From assembly GCF_002803065.1 (NCBI RefSeq), contig NZ_NNBL01000019.1:62001-126000 (forward strand): a DNA stretch of 64,000 nucleotides, given 5' to 3'. Below, piece by piece: positions 25,237 to 33,561 of this stretch. The notes beneath the pieces were generated by a model that saw only the letters and a list, made by a program, of their open reading frames with translations, was not told the origin of the DNA and made no database searches. Origin of the DNA: Streptomyces sp. CB01635. GTDB lineage: Bacteria > Actinomycetota > Actinomycetes > Streptomycetales > Streptomycetaceae. The stretch's first letter is position 1. Every line of letters begins with the position of its first letter. The translations under genes were made by a program, and so were the position numbers.

Positions 25237-25694
25237 CGGGCCACCTCCTCCAGTCCGCCGGGCGGACCTCGCCGTGCCCTCTTTCTTACGGCACGACACT
25301 GACAAATATGGGGACCCGACTCCGGTTCTGACGCGTCGGTTCATGACGTTTCCGAGGCCTGAAATCGTGGCGGGCGCCGCACCACGGTAGGCCCCTCGGC
25401 ACCTTCAGCCAATCTGGTTATCCACAGGCGGTGTGGATGAAGGGCCTCTCGCTGTGGAGAACTCCGCAAAACCTGTGCACGACACGGTGGACAGCCCTGT
25501 GAACAAGCCCTCATGAGACGTGCAGAAACGTGTCTGACCTGCGACGTTCCCGTCCACCGGCTGTGCAGGAAAAATACTTTCCCGGTCAGTCCAAGATCGC
25601 TGTAAACGGTGCGTGACGCCACGCCCGAGAGGCGCAGAAGTAAGGACTAAAAGGCGGTTGCATCTCTTACCTGTGGAAGATTACATTGGTGCTC
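25237..25694. promoter_or_regulatory. dnaB/MATE divergent gap with DnaA box
   Basis: About 460 bp without a gene. It contains a perfect TTATCCACA DnaA box at 25418-25426 and weaker TGTGGA cores nearby (TGTGGATGA at 25432, CTGTGGAGAA near 25452). DnaA may therefore act at the dnaB promoter, or the site may titrate DnaA. Promoters for the leftward dnaB and the rightward MATE gene must lie here. Confidence 0.6.
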
Positions 25695-27032
25695 ATGACA
25701 CAGGCTCCCGCGGCGACCAAGACCGCCCGGCGTCGGCATGACCGCGAGATCGTCGCGCTGGCCGTCCCCGCCTTCGGCGCGCTCGTCGCCGAGCCTCTTT
25801 TCGTGATGGCCGACAGCGCCATCGTCGGCCATCTGGGCACCGCCCAGCTGGCCGGTCTCGCTGTCGCCTCGTCGCTCCTGATGACCGCCGTCAGCGTCTT
25901 CGTCTTTCTGGCTTACGCGACCACGGCCGCGGTGGCCCGCCGCGTCGGCGCCGGAGATCTGCAGTCCGCGATCCGTCAGGGCATGGACGGGATCTGGCTC
26001 GCGCTCCTGCTCGGCGCCGCGGTCATCGCCATTGTCCTTCCCACCGCTCCCGCGCTCGTCGAGCTCTTCGGTGCCTCGCACACCGCGGCGCCCTACGCGA
26101 TCACCTATCTGCGGATCTCCTCGCTCGGCATCCCCGCGATGCTCGTCGTCCTCGCCGCGACAGGAGTCCTGCGTGGCCTCCAGGACACCAAGACCCCGCT
26201 CTATGTCGCGGTCGGAGGCTTCGTCGCCAACGGCGCGCTCAACGCGGGGCTCGTCTACGGCGCCGGCCTGGGCATCGCAGGATCCGCCTGGGGCACCGTC
26301 ATCGCCCAGGTCGCCATGGCCGCCGTCTATCTTTTCGTCGTCGTACGCGGGGCCCGTCGTCACGGAGCTTCCCTGCGTCCCGACACCGCCGGGATACGAG
26401 CCTGCGCCCAGGCAGGCGTGCCGCTGCTGGTCCGCACCCTCTCGCTGCGCGCCATCCTCATGATCGCCACCGCCGTTGCGGCCCGGCTCGGCGACGCGGA
26501 CATTGCCGCGCACCAGATCATCATCTCCCTGTGGAGCCTGCTGGCCTTCGCCCTCGACGCCATCGCCATCGCGGGCCAGGCCATCATCGGGCGCTACCTC
26601 GGAGCGGATGACGCCCAGGGCGCACAAGATGCCTGCCGCCGCATGGTGCAGTGGGGCATCGCCGCGGGAGTCGTCCTCGGACTCCTGGTGATCGTCTCGC
26701 GACCGCTCTTCATTCCACTGTTCACGAATGATCAGGTGGTGCAGAGCGTGGCACTGCCCGCTCTCCTGATGGTCGCGCTGTCCCAGCCCATCTGCGGCAT
26801 CGTCTTCGTTCTCGACGGGGTCCTGATGGGAGCGGGTGACGGTCCGTATCTCGCCTGGGCGATGCTCGCGACCCTGGCGGTCTTCACGCCGGTTGCCCTG
26901 CTGGTGCCGGTCTTCGGCGGAGGGCTCACCGCGCTGTGGGGCGCGATGACTTTGATGATGACCGTGCGGATGGTGACCCTGTGGCTGCGTTCGCGCTCGG
27001 GCCGTTGGATCGTCACGGGCGCCACGCGCTGA
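25695..27032 (+). CDS. MATE-family multidrug/toxin exporter
   Basis: Twelve-helix sodium- or proton-driven exporter of 445 residues. REIVALAVPAFGALVAEPLFVMADSAIVGHLGTAQLAGLAVA is the family N-terminus; the second half repeats it at IAAHQIIISLWSLLAFALDAIAIAGQAIIGRYLG. The ATG was taken as start, but TTG (25686) and GTG (25689) in the same frame sit at a better distance from GGAAG and would add two or three residues. Substrate unknown. It ends just before a parS site and a terminator. Confidence 0.9.
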   Translation: MTQAPAATKTARRRHDREIVALAVPAFGALVAEPLFVMADSAIVGHLGTAQLAGLAVASSLLMTAVSVFVFLAYATTAAVARRVGAGDLQSAIRQGMDGIWLALLLGAAVIAIVLPTAPALVELFGASHTAAPYAITYLRISSLGIPAMLVVLAATGVLRGLQDTKTPLYVAVGGFVANGALNAGLVYGAGLGIAGSAWGTVIAQVAMAAVYLFVVVRGARRHGASLRPDTAGIRACAQAGVPLLVRTLSLRAILMIATAVAARLGDADIAAHQIIISLWSLLAFALDAIAIAGQAIIGRYLGADDAQGAQDACRRMVQWGIAAGVVLGLLVIVSRPLFIPLFTNDQVVQSVALPALLMVALSQPICGIVFVLDGVLMGAGDGPYLAWAMLATLAVFTPVALLVPVFGGGLTALWGAMTLMMTVRMVTLWLRSRSGRWIVTGATR

Positions 27033-27036
27033 CCCG

Positions 27037-27050
27037 GTTTCACGTGAAAC
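27037..27050. other. parS site after the MATE gene
   Basis: Perfect GTTTCACGTGAAAC, five bases past the MATE stop and 16 bases before the terminator stem, in a convergent gap. Confidence 0.95.
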
Positions 27051-27065
27051 GGTGACCGTGAAACG

Positions 27066-27099
27066 CGTTGGGCCGCACCCCGAGGGGTGCGGCCCAACG
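27066..27099. terminator. Bidirectional terminator between the MATE gene and rplI
   Basis: Arms 27066-27081 and 27084-27099 (CGTTGGGCCGCACCCC and its complement) are perfect over 16 bp with a two-base loop. It serves both convergent operons. Confidence 0.88.
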
Positions 27100-27127
27100 T
27101 TTGCTTCAGCTCTGCCAAGCGCAGTGC

Positions 27128-27574
27128 TTAGGCGGAGACGACCTCGACGCTGACCTTGGCGGCAACCTCGGGGTGCAGACGCACGGACGTCTCGTGGGCG
27201 CCCAGCGTCTTGATCGGCGAGCCCAGCTCGACGCGGCGCTTGTCGATCTTCGGACCACCGGCAGCCTCGATCGCCGAAGCGACGTCGGCCGGGGTGACGG
27301 AACCGAAGAGACGACCGGCGTCGCCGGAGCGGACGGCCAGGCGGACCTTGACACCCTCGAGGCGGGCCTTGATCTCGTTGGCCTGCTCGATGGTCGCGAT
27401 CTCGTGGATCTTGCGGGCGCGGCGGATCTGCGCCACGTCCTGCTCGCCACCCTTGGTCCAGCGGATCGCGAAACCACGCGGGACCAGGTAGTTGCGGGCG
27501 TACCCGTCCTTGACGTCGACGACGTCACCGGCGGTGCCGAGGCCAGAGACCTCGTGGGTCAGGATGATCTTCAT
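27128..27574 (-). CDS. rplI: 50S ribosomal protein bL9
   Basis: Large-subunit protein of 148 residues. MKIILTHEVSGLGTAGDVVDVKDGYARNYLVPRGFA is the conserved N-terminal rRNA-binding domain, followed by a long helix and the C-terminal domain (SVTPADVASAIEAAGGPKIDKRRVEL). Last gene of the rpsF-ssb-rpsR-rplI operon; 18 bp after rpsR. Confidence 0.99.
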   Translation of the reverse strand: MKIILTHEVSGLGTAGDVVDVKDGYARNYLVPRGFAIRWTKGGEQDVAQIRRARKIHEIATIEQANEIKARLEGVKVRLAVRSGDAGRLFGSVTPADVASAIEAAGGPKIDKRRVELGSPIKTLGAHETSVRLHPEVAAKVSVEVVSA

Positions 27575-27592
27575 TCTTCAGTCACCCTTTCC

Positions 27593-27829
27593 TTATCGCG
27601 CGGTGGACGTGTAGGGCAGCAGCGCCATCTCACGGCTGTTCTTCACGGCCGTGGCGACGTCACGCTGGTGCTGCGTGCAGTTGCCGGTCACGCGGCGGGC
27701 ACGGATCTTGCCGCGGTCGGAAATGAACTTCCGCAGCATGTTCGTGTCCTTGTAGTCCACGTACGTGACCTTGTCCTTGCAGAAAGCGCAGACCTTCTTC
27801 TTAGGCTTGCGCACAGGCGGCTTCGCCAT
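27593..27829 (-). CDS. rpsR: 30S ribosomal protein bS18 (CxxC form)
   Basis: Small-subunit protein of 78 residues. MAKPPVRKPKKKVCAFCKDKVTYVDYKDTNMLRKFISDRGKIRARRVTGNC shows the family core and a Cys pair (C-A-F-C) that, with the later Cys/His, marks the zinc-binding form; zinc-free paralogues elsewhere in Streptomyces genomes lack these Cys. It lies between ssb and rplI in the usual operon. Confidence 0.98.
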   Translation of the reverse strand: MAKPPVRKPKKKVCAFCKDKVTYVDYKDTNMLRKFISDRGKIRARRVTGNCTQHQRDVATAVKNSREMALLPYTSTAR

Positions 27830-27887
27830 GGTGTTTCTCCTGTGTGATCAAGAAGTGTGGGTACGGCCCACCTCTTGGCCCTGAGGC

Positions 27888-28490
27888 CTAGAAGGGGGGC
27901 TCGTCCGAGTAGCCGCCGCCGGAGGAGGAACCGCCGGAGCTTCCGCCCCAGCCGCCTCCGCCGCCCTGCTGGCCGCCGCTGGCCGGCGCACCGGTCGCCC
28001 AGGGGTCGTCGGCGGGAGCACCGCCGCCGCCACCCTGCTGCTGACCGCCACCGGAGCCACCGCCCCAGTTGCCGCCGCCCTGCTGGCCGCTGCCACCGCC
28101 GCCGTATCCGCCCTGGCCACCGCGACCGGTGGTCTTGGTGACCTTGGCCGTGGCGTTCTTCAGGCTGGCGCCGACTTCCTCGACGTCCAGCTCGTAGACC
28201 GTGCGCTTGACGCCCTCACGGTCCTCGTAGGACCGCTGCTTCAGCCGGCCCTGCACGATGACGCGCATGCCTCGCTGGAGCGACTCCGCGACGTTCTCCG
28301 CCGCCTGACGCCAGACCGAGCAGGTGAGGAACAGGCCTTCGCCGTCCTTCCACTCATTGGTCTGCTTGTCGAAGATGCGGGGAGTGGACGCGACACGGAA
28401 CTTCGCGACCGCCGCACCGGAAGGGGTGAAGCGCAGCTCGGGGTCGTCGACAAGATTGCCTACGACCGTGATGACGGTCTCGCCTGCCAT
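27888..28490 (-). CDS. ssb: Single-stranded DNA-binding protein
   Basis: SSB of 200 residues. The OB fold spans about 1-110 (MAGETVITVVGNLVDDPELRFTPSGAAVAKFRVA, RGMRVIVQGRLKQRSYEDREG). A Gly/Gln/Ser-rich linker with many GGG and QQGGG units follows, ending in the acidic tip DEPPF that recruits replication and repair partners. It lies between rpsF and rpsR in one leftward operon, so its supply is tied to that of ribosomal proteins. Confidence 0.98.
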   Translation of the reverse strand: MAGETVITVVGNLVDDPELRFTPSGAAVAKFRVASTPRIFDKQTNEWKDGEGLFLTCSVWRQAAENVAESLQRGMRVIVQGRLKQRSYEDREGVKRTVYELDVEEVGASLKNATAKVTKTTGRGGQGGYGGGGSGQQGGGNWGGGSGGGQQQGGGGGAPADDPWATGAPASGGQQGGGGGWGGSSGGSSSGGGYSDEPPF

Positions 28491-28565
28491 GGGGGAACCT
28501 CTCGGCGGGTTTGCTGCTGGCTGCTTGCTGCTACTCGAAACCCGAGTGCCGCTGAGCTAGGAAGC

Positions 28566-28856
28566 TCAGTGGGTCTCGGGACGGAGGACCTTGGTCCGGA
28601 GGACCGACTCGTTCAGGTTCATCTGGCGGTCGAGCTCCTTGACGACCGCAGGCTCGGCCTGCAGGTCGATGACCGAGTAGATGCCCTCGGGCTTCTTCTT
28701 GATCTCGTACGAGAGACGACGACGGCCCCAGGTGTCGACCTTCTCAACCTTTCCGTTGGCCTCGCGGACAACGGAGAGGAAGTTCTCGATCAGCGGGGAG
28801 ACAGCGCGCTCCTCGAGATCGGGGTCGAGGATGACCATCACTTCGTAGTGACGCAT
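28566..28856 (-). CDS. rpsF: 30S ribosomal protein bS6
   Basis: Small-subunit protein of 96 residues starting MRHYEVMVILDPDLEER, with RRRLSYEIKKKPEGIYSVIDLQAEP. A strong AAAGGAGGTGGG lies ahead of the ATG. In-frame codons further upstream are not translated by that site. First gene of the rpsF-ssb-rpsR-rplI operon, whose promoter must lie in 28857-29121, shared with the divergent membrane-protein gene. Confidence 0.98.
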   Translation of the reverse strand: MRHYEVMVILDPDLEERAVSPLIENFLSVVREANGKVEKVDTWGRRRLSYEIKKKPEGIYSVIDLQAEPAVVKELDRQMNLNESVLRTKVLRPETH

Positions 28857-29121
28857 GTGGAACCCACCTCCTTTGGACTCAGCGGCCACGGTCGTTCCGT
28901 GGCAGGAGGGTCGTGATGCGTACGCAACGGTATCGGCGACCACTGACAATCGGGCCCCGCTGGCGGGGATCCCTGGTCAGGGCGTGAGCAGACACCGGTG
29001 CAGACGGTACAGACTACCCGCACCACGGCTTCCGGTTGAAATCCGACCGCGGGAGGGCACAATCTGTACACATCGGGTGTGTATGGCGCTACGATGCGCC
29101 GCCTTCCGCAGGAGGTGCCAC

Positions 29122-29436
29122 ATGGCACAGGCAATGCGACCCAACACCGCGACATCTCTCCTCGCCACGGACGGGAAGCCCCATCCCCTCCAGGACTCGC
29201 TGGTCGCGGTGGCGATGGTTCTCGGGGCGATCGCCATCATCTCTTCGCTCTTCAGCAGCCTCCACCTGCTCAGCTCCTGGGCGGGGCTGATCGGCGTCCT
29301 GACCGCCGCATACGGCCAGTTCATCTCGGTGACGACGCGTGAGCGCTTCGGTCTCATCCTGGGCCTCGGCGCCTCCGCGATCGGCCTCTTCATCGGCATG
29401 GCCCACGGGGGTCTGTTCGGCGGTGTCATCGGCTGA
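29122..29436 (+). CDS. Small integral membrane protein
   Basis: Protein of 104 residues, divergent from rpsF. Three hydrophobic helices are predicted (LVAVAMVLGAIAIISSLF, LLSSWAGLIGVLTAAYGQFI and FGLILGLGASAIGLFIGMA), with a short polar N-terminus. GCAGGAGGTGCCAC gives an excellent ribosome site. I do not recognise a function. Its transcript would run on into the femX leader. Confidence 0.8.
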   Translation: MAQAMRPNTATSLLATDGKPHPLQDSLVAVAMVLGAIAIISSLFSSLHLLSSWAGLIGVLTAAYGQFISVTTRERFGLILGLGASAIGLFIGMAHGGLFGGVIG

Positions 29437-29460
29437 CGGCCCGCGAAGCTCCCATAGGCC

Positions 29461-29555
29461 CATTCGGGGCGCTCCCAGGGCGCAGTAGGCTTCGGCGCGA
29501 GAGCCGGAGCCCTTGTACCCATGGGGACACACCAGCCCGAGGAGCGCCCCGAATG
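29461..29555 (+). promoter_or_regulatory. femX leader: 15-bp inverted repeat covering the start codon
   Basis: CATTCGGGGCGCTCC at 29461-29475 is perfectly complementary to GGAGCGCCCCGAATG at 29541-29555. The right arm contains the GGAG ribosome site and the femX ATG. RNA started upstream of 29461, including read-through from the previous gene, could hide the start. A TAGGCT -10-like box at 29486-29491 would start RNA after the left arm and leave the start open. Confidence 0.6.
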
Positions 29556-30674
29556 AGCCTGACCCTGAGGACCATCAGCCGAGAGCAGCATCTGGCATAC
29601 ATCCAGAGTCTGCCCTCGGCTAGCCACATGCAGGTCCCGGCATGGGCTGATGTGAAGGCGGAGTGGCGCTCCGAGAGCCTGGGATGGTTCGACGAGCGGA
29701 ACGGCGAGATGGTCGGCGCGGGCCTGGTCCTGTACCGGCAGCTGCCCAAGATCAAGCGCTATCTCGCCTATCTCCCCGAGGGCCCGGTCATCAACTGGTT
29801 CGCTCCGAACCTCGACGACTGGATGCGTCCGATGCTGGCGCACCTCAAGCAGCAGGGCGCCTTCTCCGTGAAGATGGGCCCGCCGGTGATCATCCGGCGC
29901 TGGGAGGCCACATCGATCAAGAGGGGCATCCAGGACCCGGACGTCAAGCGCCTGCGCGACATCGAGGCCGACTTCATCGAGCCGCGCGCCTTCGAGGTCG
30001 CCGACAAGCTGCGCCGCATGGGCTGGCAGCAGGGCGAGGACGGCGGCGCCGGCTTCGGCGACGTACAGCCCCGCTACGTCTTCCAGGTGCCTCTGGCCAA
30101 CCGCTCCCTCGAGGACGTGCACAAGGCCTTCAACCAGCTGTGGCGCCGCAACATCAAGAAGGCCGAGAAGGCCGGCGTCGAGGTCGTCCAGGGCGGCTAC
30201 CAGGACCTCGCCGAGTGGCAGCGTCTCTACGAGATCACGGCTGTGCGCGACCACTTCCGGCCGCGCCCGCTGTCGTACTTCCAGCGCATGTGGACGGCCC
30301 TCAACAGTGAGGACCCCAACCGCATGCGGCTGTACTTCGCCCGCCACAACGGGGTGAACCTGTCGGCGGCGACAATGCTGGTGGTCGGGGGGCACGTCTG
30401 GTACTCCTACGGAGCTTCCGACAACATCGGCCGTGAGGTCAGGCCCTCGAACGCGATGCAGTGGCGGATGCTCCGTGACGCCTACGCGCTCGGCGCGACG
30501 GCCTACGACCTGCGCGGCATCAGCGACTCGCTCGACGAATCGGACCACCTCTTCGGTCTGATCCAGTTCAAGGTGGGCACCGGTGGGCAGGCTGCCGAGT
30601 ACCTCGGCGAGTGGGACTTCCCGCTCAACAAGCTGCTGCACAAGGCCCTCGACATCTACATGTCGCGGCGCTGA
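29553..30674 (+). CDS. femX: FemX-type aminoacyltransferase for peptidoglycan cross-bridge
   Basis: FemABX-family ligase of 373 residues that adds the first amino acid (glycine in S. coelicolor) from aminoacyl-tRNA to lipid II on the cytoplasmic side. Two GNAT-like halves are present. Recognisable stretches are MQVPAWADVKAEW, VLYRQLPKIKRYLAYLPEGPVINWF, LWRRNIKKAEKAGVEVV and AYDLRGISDSLDESDHLFGLIQFKVGTGGQAAEYLGEWDFPLN. The start codon is inside an inverted repeat. An alanine-racemase-like gene follows by 119 bp, so both may supply cell-wall synthesis. Confidence 0.9.
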   Translation: MSLTLRTISREQHLAYIQSLPSASHMQVPAWADVKAEWRSESLGWFDERNGEMVGAGLVLYRQLPKIKRYLAYLPEGPVINWFAPNLDDWMRPMLAHLKQQGAFSVKMGPPVIIRRWEATSIKRGIQDPDVKRLRDIEADFIEPRAFEVADKLRRMGWQQGEDGGAGFGDVQPRYVFQVPLANRSLEDVHKAFNQLWRRNIKKAEKAGVEVVQGGYQDLAEWQRLYEITAVRDHFRPRPLSYFQRMWTALNSEDPNRMRLYFARHNGVNLSAATMLVVGGHVWYSYGASDNIGREVRPSNAMQWRMLRDAYALGATAYDLRGISDSLDESDHLFGLIQFKVGTGGQAAEYLGEWDFPLNKLLHKALDIYMSRR

Positions 30675-30793
30675 GCCCCTCCCGGTCAGCCCGGCCCACA
30701 CGGCCCGGGCGGACCCTGCACAATTCATGTAGCTCCAAAGCTTCTTCATACCTCTGATACACCGCAGCCACGAGAAAGGTTCCGGGACCGGCC

Positions 30794-31825
30794 ATGGCGC
30801 TCACGCTCTACGTCGACACCGCGCGCTGGCGGGCACACCACAAGCACGTGCTCGAGCAGTTTCCGGGGATAGTCCCCGTCTGCAAGGGCAACGGCTACGG
30901 CTTCGGCCATGAACGGCTCGCGGACGAGGCCACCCGCTTCGGCTCGGACGTCCTCGCCGTCGGCACGACCTACGAAGCCGCCCGGATCAAGGACTGGTTC
31001 AGCGGTGACCTGCTGGTCCTGACCCCGTTCCGGCGGGGCGAGGAGCCCGTGCCGCTGCCCGACCGTGTGATCCGCTCCGTCTCCTCCGTCGACGGCGTGC
31101 ACGGCCTCGTCGGCGCCCGTGTCGTCGTCGAGGTGATGTCCTCGATGAAGCGGCACGGCGTGAGCGAGCAGGAACTGCCCCAGCTCCACGCCGCCATAGA
31201 GGACGTCCGGCTCGAGGGCTTCGCGATCCACCTGCCCCTGGACCGCACCGACGGCTCCGACGCCGTCGAGGAGGTCATCGGCTGGATGGACCGTCTGCGC
31301 GCGGCCAGGCTGCCGCTGCACACGATGTTCGTCAGCCACCTCAAGGCCCAGGAACTCGCCCGCCTTCAGCAGCAGTTCCCGCAGACCCGGTTCCGGGCGC
31401 GCATCGGAACGCGGCTCTGGCTGGGCGACCACGACGCTACCGAGTACCGCGGCGCGATCCTGGACGTGACCCGCGTCGCCAAGGGTGACCGCTTCGGTTA
31501 CCGCCAGCAGAAGGTCGCCTCCGACGGCTGGCTCGTGGTCGTCGCCGGCGGTACGTCGCACGGCGTGGGCCTGGAGGCTCCCAAGGCGCTGCACGGCGTC
31601 ATGCCGCGCGCCAAGGGCGTCGCCCGCGCGGGCCTCGCGACCGTCAACCGGAACCTGTCGCCGTTCGTCTGGGGCGGCAAGCAGCGCTGGTTCGCGGAGC
31701 CCCCGCACATGCAGGTCTCGATCCTCTTCGTGCCGTCCGACGCCCCCGAACCCCGGGTGGGCGAGGAGCTGGTGGCCCATCTGCGGCACACCACCACGCA
31801 GTTCGACCGGATCCTCGACCGCTGA
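30794..31825 (+). CDS. Alanine racemase-like PLP protein
   Basis: Fold-type III PLP protein of 343 residues. The PLP Lys lies in VPVCKGNGYGFG (standard VVKADAYGHG), and Tyr in GDRFGYRQQ aligns with the second catalytic base of alanine racemases (GDxVSYG). The usual GYADG loop is replaced by GGTSHG, so the enzyme may be atypical in substrate or activity. It is located after femX and before a large envelope glycosyltransferase, which suggests a cell-wall role. Whether it racemises alanine is uncertain. Confidence 0.78.
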   Translation: MALTLYVDTARWRAHHKHVLEQFPGIVPVCKGNGYGFGHERLADEATRFGSDVLAVGTTYEAARIKDWFSGDLLVLTPFRRGEEPVPLPDRVIRSVSSVDGVHGLVGARVVVEVMSSMKRHGVSEQELPQLHAAIEDVRLEGFAIHLPLDRTDGSDAVEEVIGWMDRLRAARLPLHTMFVSHLKAQELARLQQQFPQTRFRARIGTRLWLGDHDATEYRGAILDVTRVAKGDRFGYRQQKVASDGWLVVVAGGTSHGVGLEAPKALHGVMPRAKGVARAGLATVNRNLSPFVWGGKQRWFAEPPHMQVSILFVPSDAPEPRVGEELVAHLRHTTTQFDRILDR

Positions 31826-31862
31826 CCCAGGCTTGAACAGGCCGGGTCGCACGGACAAACGG

Positions 31863-31897
31863 AAGGGCCGGACACCATCACGGTGTCCGGCCCTTTT
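31863..31897. terminator. Bidirectional intrinsic terminator
   Basis: AAGGGCCGGACACC and GGTGTCCGGCCCTT (31863-31876 and 31882-31895) form a perfect 14-bp stem with loop ATCAC, followed by TTTTC on the plus strand and preceded by A-rich DNA. It lies between the convergent racemase-like and GT87 genes. A second hairpin, GCGTTCGC/GCGAACGC, follows at 31901-31921. Confidence 0.92.
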
Positions 31898-31908
31898 CAT
31901 GCGTTCGC

Positions 31909-33411
31909 TCAGAGCGAACGCTCTTCGTCCTTGCCCCAGCCCCAACTCACTTGTGGCCGCTCCTCGTTGTGCACCGCGTGCCGTGGGGGATGGGCGGCGT
32001 ATCCGAGCACGAACACGTCCGGCGCTCCGTCCAGGACACCGCCCGACGGGTCGTCGTGCCCGGAGCGTCTGACCACGTCCCGTTCCGGCATCAGGATGTC
32101 GCGCACGATCACCGCGCACAGATAGAGCGTGCCCAGCAGGTGGATGAGGATGACGAGGTGGTAGCCGTCCGTGGGCAGCCCCCGGTGCTTGTCACCGCTC
32201 GTGGTGTACGCGAGGTACATCCAGATCCCTAGGAAGTACGCGACCTCGCACGCCTGCCAGATGAGCAAATCCCGCCAGCGCGGCCGGGCGAGGGCCGCGA
32301 AGGGGATCAGCCACAGGACGTACTGCGGCGAGTAGACCTTGTTGGTGAGGATGAAGGCGGCAATGACCAGGAAAGCGAGCTGTGCGAGGCGGGGCCGGCG
32401 TGGCGCCGTCAGGGCGAGCGCGGTGATACCCAGACAGGCCAGAACCATCAGCACCATCGCGTAGGTGTTGGCGTCGTCGGGGCTGATCTGCGCGTCCCAC
32501 CGCTGCTGGATGATGAGCCAGATGGATCCGAAGTCGACGCCGCGCTCCTGGCTGAAGCGGTAGAACTTCGACCAGCCCTCGGGGGCGAGCAGCATCACCG
32601 GCAGGTTCACGACGAGCCACGCGACCACCGAGCCGGCCAGGGCCTTCCCGAAGTCGCGCCAGCGTCCGGCGCGCCAGCAGAGCAACAGCAGCGGGCCGAG
32701 CACCAGGAACGGATAGAACTTCGCGGCCGTGGCCAGGCCCAGCAGGACACCGAAGGCGACCGACCGACCCCGCGACCACATCAGCATCGCGGCCGCCGTG
32801 AGGGCCACGGCGAGCAGATCCCAGTTGATGGTGGAGGTCAGCGCGAACGCGGGCGCAAGGGCGACCAGGAGGCCGTCCCAGGGGCGTCGCCGGTGGGTGC
32901 GAGTCACGCAGATGGCGATCACCACCGCGCAGATCATCAGCATCCCGGCGTTGACCATCCAGTAGACCTTCTCCAGGTGCTGGATGGAACCGCCGCCCAG
33001 GGTCAGCCAGGACGCGACCTCCATGAACACACCGGTCAGCACCGGGTACTCGAGGTAGTCCATGTCGCCGGGCAGCTTGTCGAAGTACGGCACCAGGCCG
33101 TCGGCGAAGCCCCGCCCCTGATAGAGGTGCGGGATGTCCGAGTAGCAGGCGTGCGTGTACTGCGAGCTGGCACCGAAGAACCACGCGCCGTCGTAGCAGG
33201 GCAACTTCTGCACCATGCCCAGCGCGAACATGCCGATCATCACCAGCGCGATGACGCGTACAGGGGTCCACCAGGAGCTCCCGAGCAGCGCCCATCGTCC
33301 GATGGGTCCGCCGATCAGCTCGCTCCCCGCTGCGGCGACCTCGTCCTCCTTGGTCGGCCGTACCGGGTCCGGCTGTTGCACATGGGTGCGCGTCGTCTCT
33401 GCACTGGGCAT
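31909..33411 (-). CDS. GT87-type (DUF2029) membrane glycosyltransferase
   Basis: Polytopic membrane protein of 500 residues. After a polar N-terminus, about ten hydrophobic helices follow (VIALVMIGMFALGMV, GMLMICAVVIAICV, LAVALTAAAMLMW, FLVLGPLLLLCW, VLMVLACLGITALAL). Loop motifs DMDYLEYPVLTGVFMEV and KVYSPQYVLWLIPFAAL are typical of polyprenyl-phosphate-sugar-dependent GT-C enzymes of family GT87/DUF2029, which decorate envelope glycans or lipids. ATG at 33411 was chosen over 33420, which has no room for a ribosome site. It lies downstream of the PBP gene on the same strand. Confidence 0.85.
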   Translation of the reverse strand: MPSAETTRTHVQQPDPVRPTKEDEVAAAGSELIGGPIGRWALLGSSWWTPVRVIALVMIGMFALGMVQKLPCYDGAWFFGASSQYTHACYSDIPHLYQGRGFADGLVPYFDKLPGDMDYLEYPVLTGVFMEVASWLTLGGGSIQHLEKVYWMVNAGMLMICAVVIAICVTRTHRRRPWDGLLVALAPAFALTSTINWDLLAVALTAAAMLMWSRGRSVAFGVLLGLATAAKFYPFLVLGPLLLLCWRAGRWRDFGKALAGSVVAWLVVNLPVMLLAPEGWSKFYRFSQERGVDFGSIWLIIQQRWDAQISPDDANTYAMVLMVLACLGITALALTAPRRPRLAQLAFLVIAAFILTNKVYSPQYVLWLIPFAALARPRWRDLLIWQACEVAYFLGIWMYLAYTTSGDKHRGLPTDGYHLVILIHLLGTLYLCAVIVRDILMPERDVVRRSGHDDPSGGVLDGAPDVFVLGYAAHPPRHAVHNEERPQVSWGWGKDEERSL

Positions 33412-33447
33412 GCCGCACATCCTGCCGTACGCGCCTGAGAACGGGGC

Positions 33448-33482
33448 GAGGGCCGCCGCACCTGATCGGTGCGGCGGCCCTC
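33448..33482 (-). terminator. Hairpin between the PBP and GT87 genes
   Basis: GAGGGCCGCCGCACC and its complement (33448-33462 and 33468-33482) form a perfect 15-bp stem with loop TGATC. It follows the leftward PBP gene and two parS sites. No T-run follows. Confidence 0.65.
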
Positions 33483-33503
33483 ACTTGGCGCGGGTCACGC
33501 GCT

Positions 33504-33517
33504 GTTTCACGTGGAAC
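33504..33517. other. parS-like site (one mismatch), first of a tandem pair
   Basis: GTTTCACGTGGAAC, 21 bp (two helical turns) from a perfect site at 33525, so both would face the same side of the DNA. Confidence 0.8.
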
Positions 33518-33524
33518 ACGCAGC

Positions 33525-33538
33525 GTTTCACGTGAAAC
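33525..33538. other. parS site, second of a tandem pair
   Basis: Perfect GTTTCACGTGAAAC, 24 bp beyond the PBP stop codon (leftward gene). Confidence 0.95.
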
Positions 33539-33561
33539 AGGCGGCGTGAGATCAGCTCCGG

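Noticed and set aside
25237..25694. Second replication origin in the dnaB gap
   Set aside because: Only one strong DnaA box is present, against a dense array at 61.7-62.3 kb.
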